A stretch of 64,000 nucleotides of DNA from Halalkaliarchaeum sp. AArc-CO (GCF_024972735.1 NZ_CP087723.1:1550001-1614000), one strand, 5' to 3'; shown: positions 1 through 9,046, counted from the first letter of the stretch. A program made the numbers and translations. Notes: generated from the letters alone by a model not told the origin.

Positions 1-715
1 CTCCGCCAACGACGAGGACTTCGCCGTTCTCGCCTTTGTGAGAGTCCGGCCGACGATCGAGTTGGAGCAGGTCTCCTGGACCAGTGAACAGCTCGGCCGC
101 CCGTGGGATACCGATGTCGGCGACCGTTACGTCGGCATCGAGCGACTCGAGTCCGGGCTTTCGGTCGTGGAACGTGACGACGTGATCAGCGTCGATTGCG
201 ATCCCGTCGCCCCCGCCGAGACGGTCCCCCGTGTCCGGGTCGATCCCCGTCGGAACGTCGACTGAGAGTATGGGTGCATCGAGATCCCCGAGGTGGTCGA
301 CGACGCTTCGTTCCGGTTCCCTGAGCGCACCCGTGGCCCCGGTCCCGAGGATCGCGTCGACGACCAGATCTGGCTCGCCGGGATCGAACGTCCGGCTGTC
401 CCGGACGACGGTCGCGTCCAGTTCGGCCGCCACGATGGCCTCCCAGTTCTCACGGGTGATCTCGGTGGTGATCGTTTCGGGGCGGCCCAGCAGGTGGACC
501 GTCATCTCGTACCTCTCGAGAAATCGTGCGGCGACCAGCGCGTCGCCGCCGTTGTTGCCCCGACCGCACACGACCGCCACCGCGTCACCAGGGTCGGCGA
601 GCTGCCGAACGACGCGTGCAATCGCGTTCCCGCTGGACTCCATCAACTGTTTTCGCGGGACGCCCAGCGCCTCGGCGTTCGCATCGACGGCCGCCATCCG
701 CTGGCTCGTAATCAT
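1..715 (-). CDS. nnr: NAD(P)H-hydrate epimerase / dehydratase (partial, C-terminus outside window)
   Basis: Repairs hydrated NAD(P)H: the N-terminal YjeF_N domain epimerises the R and S hydrates and the C-terminal ribokinase-like domain dehydrates the S form using a nucleotide. The 238 visible codons cover the whole epimerase domain and the first residues of the dehydratase domain (PDSHKGENGEV). Recognisable motifs are GRGNNGGDA at residues 51-59 and a VDVPTGIDPDTG stretch near residue 150. The ATG at 713-715 was chosen because a TATA-like CTATAATTTTC lies 21-31 bases upstream. The fused two-domain form is usual in archaea. The gene is cut at base 1. Confidence 0.93.
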   Translation of the reverse strand, partial: MITSQRMAAVDANAEALGVPRKQLMESSGNAIARVVRQLADPGDAVAVVCGRGNNGGDALVAARFLERYEMTVHLLGRPETITTEITRENWEAIVAAELDATVVRDSRTFDPGEPDLVVDAILGTGATGALREPERSVVDHLGDLDAPILSVDVPTGIDPDTGDRLGGGDGIAIDADHVVTFHDRKPGLESLDADVTVADIGIPRAAELFTGPGDLLQLDRRPDSHKGENGEVLVVGG

Positions 716-735
716 ACGCGAACCGTCACCGTCCA

Positions 736-777
736 GAAAATTATAGCTGCTGTCTCCGGAGAAGTAACTCCGGAGTT
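736..777. promoter_or_regulatory. nnr promoter with two CTCCGGAG palindromes
   Basis: Read on the minus strand, CTATAATTTTC (736-746) is a TATA-like box 21-31 bases before the nnr start. Just upstream sit two perfect palindromes, TCTCCGGAGA (753-762) and AACTCCGGAGTT (766-777), sharing the core CTCCGGAG with centres 14 bases apart. They could be a tandem operator or part of the BRE region. No regulator can be assigned. Confidence 0.45.
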
Positions 778-796
778 ATAAAAACAATGGCGTCAG

Positions 797-1276
797 TTAC
801 CTCGAGACCAGGCGCTTGAGCGCCGCTTCGGACTGGGCACCCATCACCCGCTGTGCGGGTTCCCCGTCGCGGAACAACACGAGCGTCGGAACGCTCCGGA
901 CACCGAACTTGCCCGCGAGTCCCTGGTGTCTGTCGATGTCGACCTTCAACACTGCGGCGTCCGTATCGCGTGCGACAGATTTCACCGCCGGCTCCATCAT
1001 CTTGCAGGGACCGCACCATTCGGCGTGGAAGTCGACGAGAACGGTGTCGTACTGGGAGACGACGGAATCGAACCGTCCGGGGTCGTCCAGTTCGATCGGC
1101 TCGTCGGGTGCAGGCGATCCCTCCTGTCGGTCCGCCCCACTCGAATCGGCGCCGTCTGCCCCGTCCGAGGCATCCTCGCCGAGTGTCCCCTGTTCGACTT
1201 TCTCGCGAAGTCGCTGCCGTTTCCGCTGTCGAATCTCTGCGAGTTCGTCGTCGGCGTTCCCGTCCATATCGCTCAT
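797..1276 (-). CDS. Thioredoxin with acidic N-terminal extension
   Basis: Thiol-disulfide oxidoreductase of 159 residues. Residues 1-60 form a charged, low-complexity extension that begins with a basic helix (residues 11-29, rich in R/K/E) and continues into an acidic D/G/S stretch. Residues 60-159 are the thioredoxin fold, with the redox motif WCGPC at 87-91 and the cis-proline (SVPT) at 130. The N-terminal extension is unlike the roughly 105-residue E. coli protein and may tether or solubilise the domain in high salt (inference). A TATA-like CTTATACTCC lies 23-32 bases before the ATG, so the message is probably leaderless. It is divergent from the HTH gene. Confidence 0.93.
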   Translation of the reverse strand: MSDMDGNADDELAEIRQRKRQRLREKVEQGTLGEDASDGADGADSSGADRQEGSPAPDEPIELDDPGRFDSVVSQYDTVLVDFHAEWCGPCKMMEPAVKSVARDTDAAVLKVDIDRHQGLAGKFGVRSVPTLVLFRDGEPAQRVMGAQSEAALKRLVSR

Positions 1277-1421
1277 AACGGTGGATATGGGATCGAGGAG
1301 TATAAGAGTGAGTATTGTATTGTAATGTGTCTTTTAAGCACATTTCTCTCCGATCGTCCCGGACGTCCGGATCACCTTAGACGCTTGTTCACGCTCCTGT
1401 TCCATGCCGACATGTAACAGA

Positions 1422-1461
1422 ACTATTTTGTCTTCCCGGACATAGGAGAATACATGTCCGG
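1422..1461 (+). promoter_or_regulatory. Promoter and inverted-repeat operator of the HTH gene
   Basis: A TATA-like ACTATTTTG (1422-1430) sits 24-32 bases before the ATG at 1454. A perfect inverted repeat, CCGGACAT (1436-1443) and ATGTCCGG (1454-1461) with a 10-base spacer, straddles the presumed transcription start, and its right arm contains the start codon. This position would suit autorepression by the winged-helix protein encoded directly downstream (inference). Confidence 0.5.
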
Positions 1462-2044
1462 GCTGTTGCCGACGGACTCCGACCCGGAGTTGGTCGACGA
1501 GGAGCGCGGGCTCCGGGTCGTTCAACTCGAGGACGCCGACACGGATCGGCTCCTCGGCTCGCTCAGTTCGGAGACTGCCCGGGAACTGTTTGCGTCGCTT
1601 CACGAGGAGCCGTCCACCGCTTCCGAGCTATCCGACCGGATCGACACGTCCCTCCAGAACGTCAAACACCACCTCTCGAACCTCCAGGAGGCGGATCTGG
1701 TGTACGTAGCGGACACCCGATACTCGAGCAAGGGACGGGAGATGAAGGTGTACGCTCCCAGCGACGACGCCCTGGTGGTGTGTGTGGGAGACTCCTCGAG
1801 TCTCCTGGATTCGATTGAGGATCTCGCCGGAGCTGTGATCGCCCTGTTGGTCGGTAGCGTGCTCGTGCAATGGTGGTTTGCGACTGCCGTGCTCGATGAA
1901 ACCACGCCCGAGTCGCTCCCGCGGGTCGGCGACAGCGTAACGGCCGCAGAGCCCGTGTTCGGATTCCTCCCGCCGGGAGTCGCCTTCTTTGCGGGCGGCC
2001 TCGTCGTTCTCGGCGTCTTGCTCGCGTTCCGCCTCTGGAGGTGA
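1454..2044 (+). CDS. Membrane-anchored winged-helix transcriptional regulator
   Basis: Protein of 196 residues. Residues about 34-100 form an ArsR-like winged helix: recognition helix around SLQNVKHHLSNLQ, wing around VYVADTRYSSKGREMKVY. Two hydrophobic segments follow at about 124-146 and 171-193, so the DNA-binding domain is probably held at the inner face of the membrane. The stop codon overlaps the GTG start of the next gene by four bases (GTGA), which indicates translational coupling with the S8-like protein. An inverted repeat over its own start codon suggests autoregulation. The signal it senses is unknown. Confidence 0.85.
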   Translation: MSGLLPTDSDPELVDEERGLRVVQLEDADTDRLLGSLSSETARELFASLHEEPSTASELSDRIDTSLQNVKHHLSNLQEADLVYVADTRYSSKGREMKVYAPSDDALVVCVGDSSSLLDSIEDLAGAVIALLVGSVLVQWWFATAVLDETTPESLPRVGDSVTAAEPVFGFLPPGVAFFAGGLVVLGVLLAFRLWR

Positions 2045-3336
2045 GCCGAATGTCGGGAGATCGCTGTGATCGTCTGGACGATCGGACGCTCCGACCGACG
2101 GTTCGCGTGGTGGTGGTATCGGCGATCGTACTGGTCGCGGTGCTTGCAGTACCGCCCGCAGAGTACACTCGCACCGACGTCGTCGACGGAACCGACGCGG
2201 TCGGCCTCGCTGCCGCCGATCCCGACGAGGACATCCAGGCGGTGCACGACCGTGGCATAACTGGCGAAGGAGTCAAGATCGGGATCGTCGGTTCCTCGTT
2301 CGGTTCCTACGGCAACCTGGGACAGGGCGTCGCCGACCGGGCGAGGCTCCACGATTCGGGAACACAGCTGACACGAGATTCCACGAGCGATCACGGTACA
2401 CAGGTTGCAAGCGTCGTCTCCGGTTCGGCACCGGACGCCGAACTGTATCTCGCTGAGGTCGGCGAGTCTCCGGAAAGCCACACCTACAGGAGTGCGATCG
2501 CGTGGCTCGTGGACGCCGACGTCGACGTGATACTCGATGCGGGAAGCTACGCCCCGACCGACAGGGGGACAGCGGCCGTATTCGGCTGGGCCGCCGAGTA
2601 CACGTCCCAGCAGGACGTCCTGTTCGTCACTTCCGCGGGGAACTACGGCAACAAACACTGGGCCGGGACGGTCGAGGGGTCGGGGTGGATCCCGTTCGAT
2701 CGGGCGACCGAGGCGAACCAGATCGGCGAGGGGGCGATAGACGGATCGGTGTCGTTGCGGCTCTACTGGGAGTCGGACCACCCGTTCGAACTGTACCTGT
2801 TCAAACACCGGTCCGACGCCCGCGACGTCGTCGTCGCCAGCGACACCGACACAGACGGTGCAGTGGGCATCGACGCGACAGTTCCGGAGGGCTCGTATTA
2901 CGCGGCAGTTCGAACGCCCGAAGAAGTCGCCCCGCCCGAACAGCTCCGACTGTTTTCGCTCCACCAACCCTTGAGCCACAGGGATCCACACGAGAGCGTC
3001 CTCGAACCCGCCTCGACCGGGTCCGTCCTCGCGGTCGGTGCAGCGACTCGCGACGAACTGCTGCGGGCAGACAGTTCCCGACACGACTCGATGATCGCCG
3101 GGCCAGGAACCGTCGAAACGGCCGGGGGCGAAGTGATCGGAACGTCCGCGGCGGCACCGTACGTGGCAGGCACCGCTGCCCTGGTGAAGTCCGCAGACGA
3201 CTCGCTGTCCCCGGAGGAAACCCGAGAACTTCTCGTATCGACCGGGGATCGGAACGGAAACACCACCGTCGTGGATCCCACCGACGCCGTCTCGGAAGTC
3301 GAACCCGAGGCAGACCTCACGGAACGGGACGGCTGA
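2041..3336 (+). CDS. Subtilisin-like (S8 family) secreted protein lacking the usual catalytic Asp
   Basis: Protein of 431 residues with an N-terminal hydrophobic segment (about 21-40), so exported or anchored. The S8 fold is clear: the HGT histidine at residue 118, the oxyanion asparagine in SAGN at 201, and the serine in GTSAAAP at 369. The strand that normally carries the catalytic aspartate (V-D-T/S-G) reads GIVGSSF, with Gly84 where Asp is expected. About 120 residues of beta-rich sequence (205-330) are inserted between the Asn and Ser motifs. It may be a weakened protease or a binding protein. Start: GTG at 2041 overlaps the regulator's stop; ATG at 2050 is an alternative. Confidence 0.85.
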   Translation: MSRMSGDRCDRLDDRTLRPTVRVVVVSAIVLVAVLAVPPAEYTRTDVVDGTDAVGLAAADPDEDIQAVHDRGITGEGVKIGIVGSSFGSYGNLGQGVADRARLHDSGTQLTRDSTSDHGTQVASVVSGSAPDAELYLAEVGESPESHTYRSAIAWLVDADVDVILDAGSYAPTDRGTAAVFGWAAEYTSQQDVLFVTSAGNYGNKHWAGTVEGSGWIPFDRATEANQIGEGAIDGSVSLRLYWESDHPFELYLFKHRSDARDVVVASDTDTDGAVGIDATVPEGSYYAAVRTPEEVAPPEQLRLFSLHQPLSHRDPHESVLEPASTGSVLAVGAATRDELLRADSSRHDSMIAGPGTVETAGGEVIGTSAAAPYVAGTAALVKSADDSLSPEETRELLVSTGDRNGNTTVVDPTDAVSEVEPEADLTERDG

Positions 3337-3426
3337 ACGATCCCGTACCGGGAAGAAGTGATCGGAGACCGACCGGAGGGAAGTTGACAACGGTTTTGTT
3401 CCCCCGTGTGTATCCACCGATAGCCC

Positions 3427-5850
3427 GTGTCCGATCGTTCCCAGTCTGCCTCCGACAGTTCGTCCCCCGAGTGGTCGCCGTACTTCGGCTTCGACTCGCC
3501 GTACGCCAACCAGGCTGACGCAATCGAACGGATCATCTCGGCCGCAGAAGAGTCGGGGTTCCTGGCCATGGAGGGGCCCTGTGGAACAGGAAAAACGATG
3601 GCGGCGCTCACTGCCGCGGGATATCTGATTCGGGAGACCGACCAGTACGAGAACGCGATCGTTGCGACACCCGTGAAACAGCAGCGCCGACAGTTCGTCG
3701 AGGACCTCCGAACGATGAACGAAACTCTCGAAGAACCCCTCGCCGGGGTTGCCCTCGTCGGGAAGCGAGATCTCTGTCCGTACGGCCGGGAGGGATCGTT
3801 CCCGGAGGGAAAAAGCGTCCAGGACCGGTGTGAGACGCTCCGGGAGACGACCGCGGAACTCGTCTCCGAAGACAGTCGCCTCGAAGTGAACGAGCGATAC
3901 GTCTCCACTGGAGACGGGCGTGACTCGCGGCCGTCGGGCGAGGACGAGCAGTGGTGGGATCCGGCGAAGGCGAGGGCACTCGTCGACGCCACACAGCTGG
4001 ACCCCGACGCCAGCAGTTCCCCGTTGCGGACTGCCGGCCGATCGGCGCCGTACCCGCCAACGCAGCCGGCAACACCCTCGGAACTGCTCGACTCTGGGGA
4101 CGGGCGCCTCTACTGCCCGTTCGAAGCCGACTGGTATGCCCGTGACAAGGGCTCGCCGGTGACGTTCGACTCGGGGGACTGCGGTGTCGTCACCAGCGAG
4201 GAGTTCCTCCCCGACTCGGTCGGTGCCGGCGTCTGTCCCCACCGGGCGATGATGGTGCTCGTAGACAACGCCGACGTCGTGATCGGGAACTACAACCACC
4301 TGTTCGACTCGGCAAGCCGGGCGATCGTCGATCCCGTGGTCGACGAGCGGACCCTGGTGATCCTCGACGAGGCTCACCGTCTCGAGGGACGCGTTCGGGG
4401 GCTGCTCACCGACACGGTCGGCTACGCGACGATCAAACAGGCGCGACGGGACCTCGGCGTACTGCTGGAACGCGTTCGACAGACCGGCCGCGGCGCCGAA
4501 ACGATCGAGGAGCATCTCGCTTACAACGACGTCGAAATCGAACACGTCGACGAGGCCAGAGAGTTTTACGGCGAAGTCCTGGAGTGGCTCGAACGACGAG
4601 TCGACGAGGAACTCCGGGATCGGTTCGACGGCTACGCAGCCGGATTCGCGTGGGAATCGCTTCCCGACGAAACGCTCGAAATCGAGCTTCGAAACCCGGC
4701 CGAACCCGAACCCGACGAGTTCACCCGCTGGGCCGAAACGAGCGGCTACGACGGTGGCGCCTTCCGACGGCTGAGCGCCGTCGGCGCCGCAGTCGAGAAC
4801 GCGCTGGAGGCGTCCGGGATCGACCGGGAGACCGTCTGTACAGCTGTCGGCGCCCTGTTCGGACAGTGGTGGGAGCGGGACCACACGGAGTATTTCAGGG
4901 AGATCGAACTGGAACGCACCGACTTCGACCGTCGCAACGTGGAGAGACCCTGGCAGCGGGAGTACAACGCCTCGCTAGTCATGTACAACTGCATGCCCTC
5001 CGACCGGATCAAGGGCGTCTTCGAGGAGTTCGGCGGCGGCGTGCTGATGAGCGCGACGCTTGCGCCGCTTTCGATCTTCGAGGAGGTGTCCGGGCTCGAG
5101 GCGCTCGAACGCGACGGTGACCCGCCGCGGACGGTTTCCTCGCGAACTTACGAGCTACCGTTTCCCGAGACCAACCGCGCGAGCTGGATCGTCGACGTCG
5201 AACCGTTCACGAAGCGAAACCGTGGCGAACCCAGAATCGACAACCGGAACGCGACCCGGGAGCGATACGCCTACGTCGCCCGCCTGATCGCAGAGAGCCA
5301 CGGCAACGTGATGCTCTGCTGGCCCAACTACGCCGAGGCGGCGTGGGCTGCAGGGCGGCTCGAAGAGGAGATCGACAAACAGGTGTTGCTGGATCAGTCT
5401 ACGGGCCACGAGAAGACCCGGGAGCTGAAACGGGAGTTCGTCGGCGGCGACTCGTCGGTGCTCGTCACGAGCACTCGCGGGACGCTCACGGAGGGTGTCG
5501 ACTACGAGGGAGACGACCTGCACACGTGTGCAGTGTTCGGGGTTCCGCTCGTGAACATCGGTTCCCCCCGGGTGCAGGCAGTCGAGCGTGCCTACAGCGC
5601 CCGGTTCGGCGAGGGGAACGCCTTCGAGTACGCGCTCACGATCCCGGCGGTCCGCCAGGTTCGCCAGGCGCTGGGTCGCGTGATCCGCGGCCCCGAGGAG
5701 CGTGGCGTCCGGATCGTCGTCGGCAACCGGTACGTATCCGGGGCGATCCACTCCGTTCACGACTTCTTCCCGGAAACAGAACGACGGGAGTTCGTCGGGA
5801 TGAAACCGGAGTTTCTCCCCTCGCAGTTCCGGAAGTTCTGGGAAGAGTAA
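3427..5850 (+). CDS. ATP-dependent DNA helicase, DinG/Rad3 (XPD-like) superfamily 2
   Basis: Protein of 807 residues starting at GTG. It has the Walker A motif GPCGTGKT (50-57), the Walker B DEAH box at 314-317 and a motif VI-like QALGRVIRG near the C-terminus. Between the ATPase motifs there are several cysteines (DLCPYG, DRCETL, YCPFEAD, GVCPHRA) where XPD/DinG proteins bind a [4Fe-4S] cluster, so an iron-sulfur domain is likely. The family unwinds DNA 5' to 3' in repair or in resolving replication obstacles. It is preceded by 90 bases of non-coding sequence and is not in an obvious operon. Confidence 0.92.
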   Translation: MSDRSQSASDSSSPEWSPYFGFDSPYANQADAIERIISAAEESGFLAMEGPCGTGKTMAALTAAGYLIRETDQYENAIVATPVKQQRRQFVEDLRTMNETLEEPLAGVALVGKRDLCPYGREGSFPEGKSVQDRCETLRETTAELVSEDSRLEVNERYVSTGDGRDSRPSGEDEQWWDPAKARALVDATQLDPDASSSPLRTAGRSAPYPPTQPATPSELLDSGDGRLYCPFEADWYARDKGSPVTFDSGDCGVVTSEEFLPDSVGAGVCPHRAMMVLVDNADVVIGNYNHLFDSASRAIVDPVVDERTLVILDEAHRLEGRVRGLLTDTVGYATIKQARRDLGVLLERVRQTGRGAETIEEHLAYNDVEIEHVDEAREFYGEVLEWLERRVDEELRDRFDGYAAGFAWESLPDETLEIELRNPAEPEPDEFTRWAETSGYDGGAFRRLSAVGAAVENALEASGIDRETVCTAVGALFGQWWERDHTEYFREIELERTDFDRRNVERPWQREYNASLVMYNCMPSDRIKGVFEEFGGGVLMSATLAPLSIFEEVSGLEALERDGDPPRTVSSRTYELPFPETNRASWIVDVEPFTKRNRGEPRIDNRNATRERYAYVARLIAESHGNVMLCWPNYAEAAWAAGRLEEEIDKQVLLDQSTGHEKTRELKREFVGGDSSVLVTSTRGTLTEGVDYEGDDLHTCAVFGVPLVNIGSPRVQAVERAYSARFGEGNAFEYALTIPAVRQVRQALGRVIRGPEERGVRIVVGNRYVSGAIHSVHDFFPETERREFVGMKPEFLPSQFRKFWEE

Positions 5851-5934
5851 CCGAACTTAAAACTATCGCGTACAACACCGGTGGCTGGCGAGCGAGCTAC
5901 ACCTTTGACACGTCCGACTGTACGAAAAGACGCA

Positions 5935-6105
5935 ATGACACTCCGACTCGACTGCCCAGTCGACGGCTGTGACGGTGTTTGTCAGGGAGACAGCGAGGAC
6001 ACAGTAATGGAACAGGCGGCCGAACACGTCGAGGCCGCGCATCCGGAACTCGAACTCGACGAGGAAACGGTCGAACAGCTCAAAGCCGACATCGTGGAGG
6101 CGTGA
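5935..6105 (+). CDS. Small DUF1059-like protein
   Basis: A 56-residue protein with an N-terminal CPVDGCDGVCQG cysteine cluster followed by a helix ending in a histidine pair (EQAAEHVEAAH), the pattern of the DUF1059 family. The ATG at 5935 was preferred to an upstream in-frame GTG because family members begin a few residues before the first cysteine. Three cysteines and two histidines suggest metal binding, but the function of the family is unknown. Confidence 0.75.
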   Translation: MTLRLDCPVDGCDGVCQGDSEDTVMEQAAEHVEAAHPELELDEETVEQLKADIVEA

Positions 6106-6131
6106 GCGAGTCAGAACCCGGGCTCGGGCGA

Positions 6132-7100
6132 TCAGTCTTCGGCGGCGTGCCGGAGGCCGGGTTCGACGATCGACTCGTGGACATCCACTGTTTCTTTGCG
6201 ACGTCGAACCCACAGAACGGTCGCCGCGATCCCCGCGACGACGGCGAGGAACCCGAGCAGTCCGGCCTCGGGCCCGAACCCGCCGCCGGTTACCCAGTCG
6301 GGACCGACCGGATCGAGCGCGACCACCGCGACGGGTAGCTCGAGGCCGCTGACCCCGAGTCCGAACACCGGTCCCTGAAAGAAGTTCCAGGTAACGTGGA
6401 TCCCGATCGGGATCCCGAGCTCTCCCGTGAGGACGTATCCCAGCGCAAGGAGGACGCCGGCAAGCGAGATGACCACCGCCGAAGCGACAGAGGCACCCGG
6501 GTTCGCGAGGTGAGCGACGCCGAAAATCCCCGATGAGACCACCACAGCGAACCCGACCGCAGCACGCGTTCCGAGGGCCCTCAGCCCCTCCGCGAGGTTG
6601 GTGAGTAGCCACCCTCGCGCGAGCAGTTCCTCGACGACGCCCACCGAGACGAACAGCACAAGTGCGAGCACCACCCCGGCGAGGATGGACCCGTCGGCGA
6701 CGAACACTCCGTCCACCGCGTACCAGCCGGCGAGCAGGCCGACGAGGGCGATCCCGGACTGGAGCCCGGCTCCGAGAACGAGTCCGAACCCGAGATCCAC
6801 CCACCACTCGCGATCGATCCGGAGCCCGTAATCGCTGGGCACCCGACGGTCGACGTATCGCGCCCCGACCCACAGTGCCGCCGCCGTCGCGGGGACCGAA
6901 AGCAGCGAGCCGATTGCGAGGATGGTGAACTCGTCGAACGCGGTCGGATCGATTCCGGCAGCCCCCGCGACCGCGACCGCCGCGATCCCGAAAAGCAGTG
7001 TGAAAACAACGAACACGAAACTCGAAGCGAGCAGCCGCCAGGGCGTTCGGGCGCGACGTTCGTCGTCGTTCCACAGAACTGTTCGGATCGTCCGTTTCAC
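6132..7100 (-). CDS. CPBP-family (CAAX-type) intramembrane metalloprotease
   Basis: Protein of 322 residues with about eight hydrophobic segments. The family's three motifs are present: EELLAR (EExxxR), FGVAH (FxxxH) and a later HVTWN (HxxxN), which together build the glutamate/histidine active site in the membrane. Bacterial and archaeal members (Abi/CPBP) are known or suspected to process membrane proteins or peptides; the substrate here is not known. It ends 27 bases from the stop of the DUF1059-like gene (convergent) and is divergent from the riboflavin reductase gene. Confidence 0.88.
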   Translation of the reverse strand: MKRTIRTVLWNDDERRARTPWRLLASSFVFVVFTLLFGIAAVAVAGAAGIDPTAFDEFTILAIGSLLSVPATAAALWVGARYVDRRVPSDYGLRIDREWWVDLGFGLVLGAGLQSGIALVGLLAGWYAVDGVFVADGSILAGVVLALVLFVSVGVVEELLARGWLLTNLAEGLRALGTRAAVGFAVVVSSGIFGVAHLANPGASVASAVVISLAGVLLALGYVLTGELGIPIGIHVTWNFFQGPVFGLGVSGLELPVAVVALDPVGPDWVTGGGFGPEAGLLGFLAVVAGIAATVLWVRRRKETVDVHESIVEPGLRHAAED

Positions 7101-7182
7101 GCGAGGGACTACCGGTTGCGGTCACAAAACGCTGTCCGAGAACTTCCGTCGCCTTTTCAAGGGACCCTCGCCAGAAACCGGT

Positions 7183-7869
7183 ATGGACGTCGTCGTCAAC
7201 GCGGCAACGAGCGTCGACGGGAAGCTCTCGACGCGCCGTCGCGAACAGCTGCCGATCTCCGGTCCCGAGGACTTTGATCGCGTAGATCGGCTCCGGGCTG
7301 CAGCCGATGCGATCGCGGTTGGCGTCGGGACCGTGCTCGCCGACGATCCGAACCTCGGCGTCAAGGAGGAGCAGCGGCGAGTCACCCGGCTCCAGAACGG
7401 ACGTCCGGCCCATCCCGCTCGGGTCGTCGTCGATACCCGGGCACGAACGCCGCCGGACGCGGAGCTGTTCGACGGGGAAGCGACCGTCTACGTACTCGTC
7501 GGCGAGGGCGCTCCCGGGGACCGTCTCGAGGCGCTCCGGGGGGCAGGCGCGACCGTTCTGGTTGCGGGCACCGACGACGGCCGGGTCGATCTCCCGACGG
7601 CCTTCGAGGCGCTGTCGGCGGAGGGAATCGACCGGCTGATGGTCGAGGGTGGCGGCGAACTGGTCTACTCGCTTTTCGAGGCTGGTCTGGTCGACGAACT
7701 GTCCGTGTACGTCGGCTCGTTCGTGATCGGCGGCCGGAACGCCCCGACGCTCGCTGACGGGGACGGGTTCATCGAGGCGTTTCCCGAACTCGATCTCGTC
7801 GGCGTCGATCGGCTCGACGACGGTGTTCTCCTGTCGTACGAGGTCGGCGAAATTTTCCCACGAGAGTGA
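7183..7869 (+). CDS. arfC: 2,5-diamino-6-(ribosylamino)pyrimidinone 5'-phosphate reductase (RibD C-terminal family)
   Basis: Reduces the ribosyl side chain to ribityl in archaeal riboflavin and F420 (deazaflavin) biosynthesis, using NAD(P)H. The 228 residues match a single RibD_C / dihydrofolate-reductase-like domain: N-terminal NAATSVDGKLS, GVGTVLADDPNL near residue 46, and the conserved MVEGGGEL loop near residue 153. There is no fused deaminase domain, as in the archaeal/fungal pathway, where reduction precedes deamination. The ATG at 7183 gives the family's normal N-terminus. It is convergent with the MFS gene (4 bases between stops). Confidence 0.9.
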   Translation: MDVVVNAATSVDGKLSTRRREQLPISGPEDFDRVDRLRAAADAIAVGVGTVLADDPNLGVKEEQRRVTRLQNGRPAHPARVVVDTRARTPPDAELFDGEATVYVLVGEGAPGDRLEALRGAGATVLVAGTDDGRVDLPTAFEALSAEGIDRLMVEGGGELVYSLFEAGLVDELSVYVGSFVIGGRNAPTLADGDGFIEAFPELDLVGVDRLDDGVLLSYEVGEIFPRE

Positions 7870-7873
7870 CGGC

Positions 7874-9046
7874 TCACACGCCGAGTTTGAAGAGCCGGTT
7901 TACAAGCAACGCCAGAAGACCGACCGCCATCACGCCCGCGAGCAACCCGAACGCGACGTCCCACCCGGCCAGGTCAGCGAGCAGTCCGACGACGACCGAA
8001 CCGGACGCCCCGAGGATCATGTAGACAGTCCGAACCAGCCCGAACCCAGCCCCCCGTTCGTCCCGGCTCAGATGATCCATGAACCGCGACTGCACCGGCG
8101 CTCCCCACGACATCGCCACACCGACCAGCAGCACGGCGCCCATCCAGGCGACTGCCGAGTCGCTCACGACCAGGAGCGAAAATCCGAACACGCCCAGCGC
8201 CATGGTGAGCGTCGCCGCAGAATCGCGATCGAAGCGATCAGACAGTGCGCCAGTGAGCGGCTGTGTCGCACCGTGGATCAGGAAGTACGCCGAGAAAAAG
8301 AGGCTCGCCATCGCCGGCGACAGTCCGTGATGGCCCTCGAAGAACGCCGGGAGAAACGAGGCTGTCGCCTGCCAGGTAAAGGCGCCGAGCACTGCAAGAA
8401 GCGTCGTGTAGGCGATCTCCGGGCGACGGAGCAGTTCCACGACGGGACCGAGTTCGAACCGTTCGCGAACCGGTTGTTCCGGGCGTTCCGGCGGCGAGGG
8501 CTCGATGCGCCACCAGAACACGACGAACACGGGGAGTGCGACGGCGGCACCCAAAAGGAGTGCGACGCGCCAGCCGTACCGGGCACCCAGGGCCGCGGCG
8601 ACCGGTGGTGCCAGAAGCCCCGCCACTGGACCTCCGGAGACGTGGACGCCGATCGCGCGACCGATGTCGTCGAACTGCTTCGTGATAAACGTCGTCGCGA
8701 CGGAATAATGCAGCCCCGCACCGGCACCGAGCACGATTGCAAACAGTGTGAACGCAACGGCATTGGGCGACAGCGCCAAAAGCAGGCTGGCGACCGCAGT
8801 CAACCCGACGGCCGCCAGAATGACCCGCCGCTCCCCGAACTTGTCGCCGAATACGCCGCTGGGGAACTGCGAGAGCGCGTAGGCAGCCCACATTCCCGAC
8901 AGCGCCACCCCCACGAGCGTGTTCGACAGCCCGAGATCCGCACGCACGATCGGTACGACCGGACTGATCGCAAGTCTGGCGACCATCGTGGCTGCGAACG
9001 CGAGCGTACACAGCGCGAGAACGGTGTAGCCGTATCGCCAGCGCAC
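7874..9046 (-). CDS. MFS transporter
   Basis: Protein of 390 residues with twelve predicted membrane segments in two halves and a short central loop (around EPSPPERPEQPVRERF). An MFS-like signature, GVFGDKFGERR, follows TM2, and TALSDRF-like sequence (GALSDRFDRDS) occupies the equivalent loop of the second half. The substrate cannot be predicted. It stands alone, convergent with the riboflavin reductase. Confidence 0.85.
   Translation of the reverse strand: MRWRYGYTVLALCTLAFAATMVARLAISPVVPIVRADLGLSNTLVGVALSGMWAAYALSQFPSGVFGDKFGERRVILAAVGLTAVASLLLALSPNAVAFTLFAIVLGAGAGLHYSVATTFITKQFDDIGRAIGVHVSGGPVAGLLAPPVAAALGARYGWRVALLLGAAVALPVFVVFWWRIEPSPPERPEQPVRERFELGPVVELLRRPEIAYTTLLAVLGAFTWQATASFLPAFFEGHHGLSPAMASLFFSAYFLIHGATQPLTGALSDRFDRDSAATLTMALGVFGFSLLVVSDSAVAWMGAVLLVGVAMSWGAPVQSRFMDHLSRDERGAGFGLVRTVYMILGASGSVVVGLLADLAGWDVAFGLLAGVMAVGLLALLVNRLFKLGV

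Noticed and set aside
1600-4884. A reading frame of over a thousand codons on the minus strand opposite the regulator, S8-like and helicase genes
   Set aside because: It is antisense to three well-supported genes, rich in R, G and V as expected from GC-rich shadow translation, with no known motif.
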